Assembly (NCBI GenBank): GCA_017614795.1
Contig: JAGABD010000065.1
Coordinates: 1 to 40,670 of the forward strand
Origin: Bacteroidales bacterium
GTDB lineage: Bacteria; Bacteroidota; Bacteroidia; Bacteroidales; UBA932
Reading direction: 5' to 3'
Length of the DNA stretch: 40,670 bases
This document shows, piece by piece, positions 39,561 to 40,670 of the stretch; positions within the stretch are counted from its first letter, which is position 1, and every line of letters starts with the position of its first letter. Under the pieces are notes generated by a model. The model had not been told where the DNA came from. It saw only the letters and a list, made by a program, of their open reading frames with translations, and did no database searches. The translations under genes and the position numbers were made by a program.

Positions 39561-40670
39561 TTGAATCGGTCTGAGGTTTAACCTTCGGGCCAAGTATGGC
39601 CTCCACGTCTTCTGCAAAGATAACTTCTTTTTCGAGAAGAAGCGCCGCCACCTGCAAAAATCCGTCCTTGTGGTCGGTGAGGAGCTTGAGCACCTTGTCG
39701 TGGATGTCCCCTATCAGCTTCTTGGCTTCGTTGTCCATCAGCTCGGCCGTCTTTTCGCCGTAGGGCTTCGTGAGGTCGTACCCGCGCGCTCCCGTGGAAT
39801 CATAGAAGGAAACTGCGCCGACCTTGTCGCTCATACCGTAGTACTGGATCATCCCGTAGGCCATCTTGGTAAGCCTTTCGAGATCGTTCAGAGCGCCGGT
39901 GGAAGGCTCTCCGTTGATTATCTCCTCGGCTACGCGACCTCCTATGAGGGAGCACATCTCGTCCACCATCTGCGACTTGGAGACTATCTTGCGCTCCTCG
40001 GGCAGATACCAGGCCGCGCCAAGCGCCTGGCCGCGGGGAACGAGGGTGACCTTGAAGAGAGGATTTGCGTGGGGCAGCAGCCAGCTCACGACGGCGTGTC
40101 CGGCCTCGTGGTGGGCTATCGTGCGCTTCTCCTCGGGCGTGATTATGGAACTCTTGCGCTCGAGTCCGCCGATTATGCGGTCCACGGCGTCCAGGAAGTC
40201 CTGGCGCTCGATTTCGGGCTTGTTCCTGCGGGCAGCCGTGAGCGCCGCTTCGTTGCAGACGTTCGCTATGTCGGCGCCCGAGAATCCCGGAGTATGCTTC
40301 GCCATGAACTCCACGTCGAAGTCCTTGCTGACCTTCAGCCCGCGCATATGGACCTTGAATATCTCCTCGCGCTCCTTGAGCTCGGGCAGTTCAACGTGAA
40401 TCTGGCGGTCGAAGCGTCCCGCGCGCATCAGGGCCTGGTCGAGAATGTCGGCCCGGTTCGTCGCGGCAAGCACTATCACGCCGCTGTTGGTTCCGAAGCC
40501 GTCCATTTCGGTAAGAAGCTGGTTGAGAGTGTTCTCGCGCTCGTCGTTGGAGCTCCAGCCCACGTTCTTGCCCCTGGCACGTCCCACTGCATCTATTTCG
40601 TCGATGAACACTATGCAGGGGGCCTTCTCCTTTGCCTGTGCGAAGAGGTCGCGTACGCGGCTTGCGCCCA
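39553..40670 (-). CDS. ftsH: ATP-dependent zinc metalloprotease FtsH, C-terminal part (cut by window edge)
   Basis: FtsH is a hexameric membrane protease that degrades membrane and regulatory proteins. Only the last 372 codons are in the window; the N-terminal membrane part and Walker A lie beyond 40670. Visible are Walker B (CIVFIDEIDAVGR), the second region of homology (ATNRADILDQALMRAGRFDRQ), the zinc site HHEAGHAVVSW and the C-terminal peptidase helices. The reading frame is open to the window edge, so the first Met in the window (40611) is internal. The stop overlaps the cdsA start. Confidence 0.97.
   Translation of the reverse strand, partial: GASRVRDLFAQAKEKAPCIVFIDEIDAVGRARGKNVGWSSNDERENTLNQLLTEMDGFGTNSGVIVLAATNRADILDQALMRAGRFDRQIHVELPELKEREEIFKVHMRGLKVSKDFDVEFMAKHTPGFSGADIANVCNEAALTAARRNKPEIERQDFLDAVDRIIGGLERKSSIITPEEKRTIAHHEAGHAVVSWLLPHANPLFKVTLVPRGQALGAAWYLPEERKIVSKSQMVDEMCSLIGGRVAEEIINGEPSTGALNDLERLTKMAYGMIQYYGMSDKVGAVSFYDSTGARGYDLTKPYGEKTAELMDNEAKKLIGDIHDKVLKLLTDHKDGFLQVAALLLEKEVIFAEDVEAILGPKVKPQTDSNE

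Noticed and set aside
39561..39617. N-terminal extension of cdsA
   Set aside because: It lies within the ftsH 3' end and is basic, not membrane-like; the family N-terminus begins at 39560.
1..40670. CRISPR array, tRNA or rRNA genes, insertion sequences, prophage
   Set aside because: I saw no regularly spaced repeats, no cloverleaf with CCA-end context, no rRNA stretch and no transposase or integrase. A covariance-model scan would settle small RNAs.

Overview
The window looks like a chromosomal core region of a GC-rich member of the Bacteroidales (phylum Bacteroidota). Four things point there. Its promoters carry the Bacteroidota -33/-7 elements (TTTG, about 19 bp, TAnnTTTG) and no E. coli-type -35/-10 boxes. 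It has clade-typical proteins: a lipidated TamA-like protein (TamL), a lipoprotein with an Ig-like domain, a DUF3467 protein, a pyrophosphate-type phosphofructokinase and the Bacteroidota/plant-type IspG. Shine-Dalgarno sequences are not obvious. A cysteate-synthase-like PLP enzyme hints at a sulfonolipid-making lineage such as Alistipes and its relatives, but that placement is inference. I saw no tRNA, rRNA, CRISPR array, prophage or insertion sequence.

Layout. 1-1291 (-) is the N-terminal part of a secreted GH31 glycosidase, divergent from a seven-gene (+) run: pgi, DUF3467, kdsC, maf, valS, a YbgC-like thioesterase and an ABC-F ATPase (1370-8946). Most of these genes are joined by overlapping stop and start codons. 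cinA and a small XRE regulator read back on (-) (8943-10686). A 431-bp AT-rich gap with repeats precedes queA and a glycerolipid acyltransferase (+), closed by an intrinsic terminator whose loop carries part of the next promoter (13438-13475). Next come a repeat-rich envelope protein and a lipoprotein, a terminator, then rlmD, a CaCA antiporter and the cysteate-synthase-like gene (+). Two small beta-barrel-like envelope proteins lie on (-) (19825-20974). A (+) run follows: GNAT protein, rarA, tamL, SpoU-type RNA methylase and GH13 amylase (21051-27661). It converges on the PPi-type phosphofructokinase (-). ligA, yihY-like, rel, the Ig-like lipoprotein, an outer-membrane barrel protein and ispG form one tightly packed (+) run (29011-38089). 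It converges on ftsH-cdsA-psd (-), with ftsH cut by the window edge.

How it works together. Most genes are housekeeping: sugar phosphate metabolism (pgi, phosphofructokinase, GH13, GH31), envelope building (kdsC, acyltransferase, cdsA, psd, tamL, ispG), translation and tRNA/rRNA modification (valS, queA, rlmD, SpoU), genome maintenance (ligA, rarA), quality control (ftsH) and (p)ppGpp signalling (rel). I found no clear new multi-gene system. The most interesting signals are regulatory and architectural: a perfect palindrome filling the rlmD promoter spacer, a terminator hairpin that also holds promoter bases, a phosphofructokinase terminator inside the opposing amylase gene, several start codons only 4-9 nt from a -7 box, repeats shared by the XRE promoter and the pre-queA gap, an IspG with a shrunken insertion domain, the cysteate-synthase-like enzyme, and a predicted helical-repeat plus barrel envelope protein.
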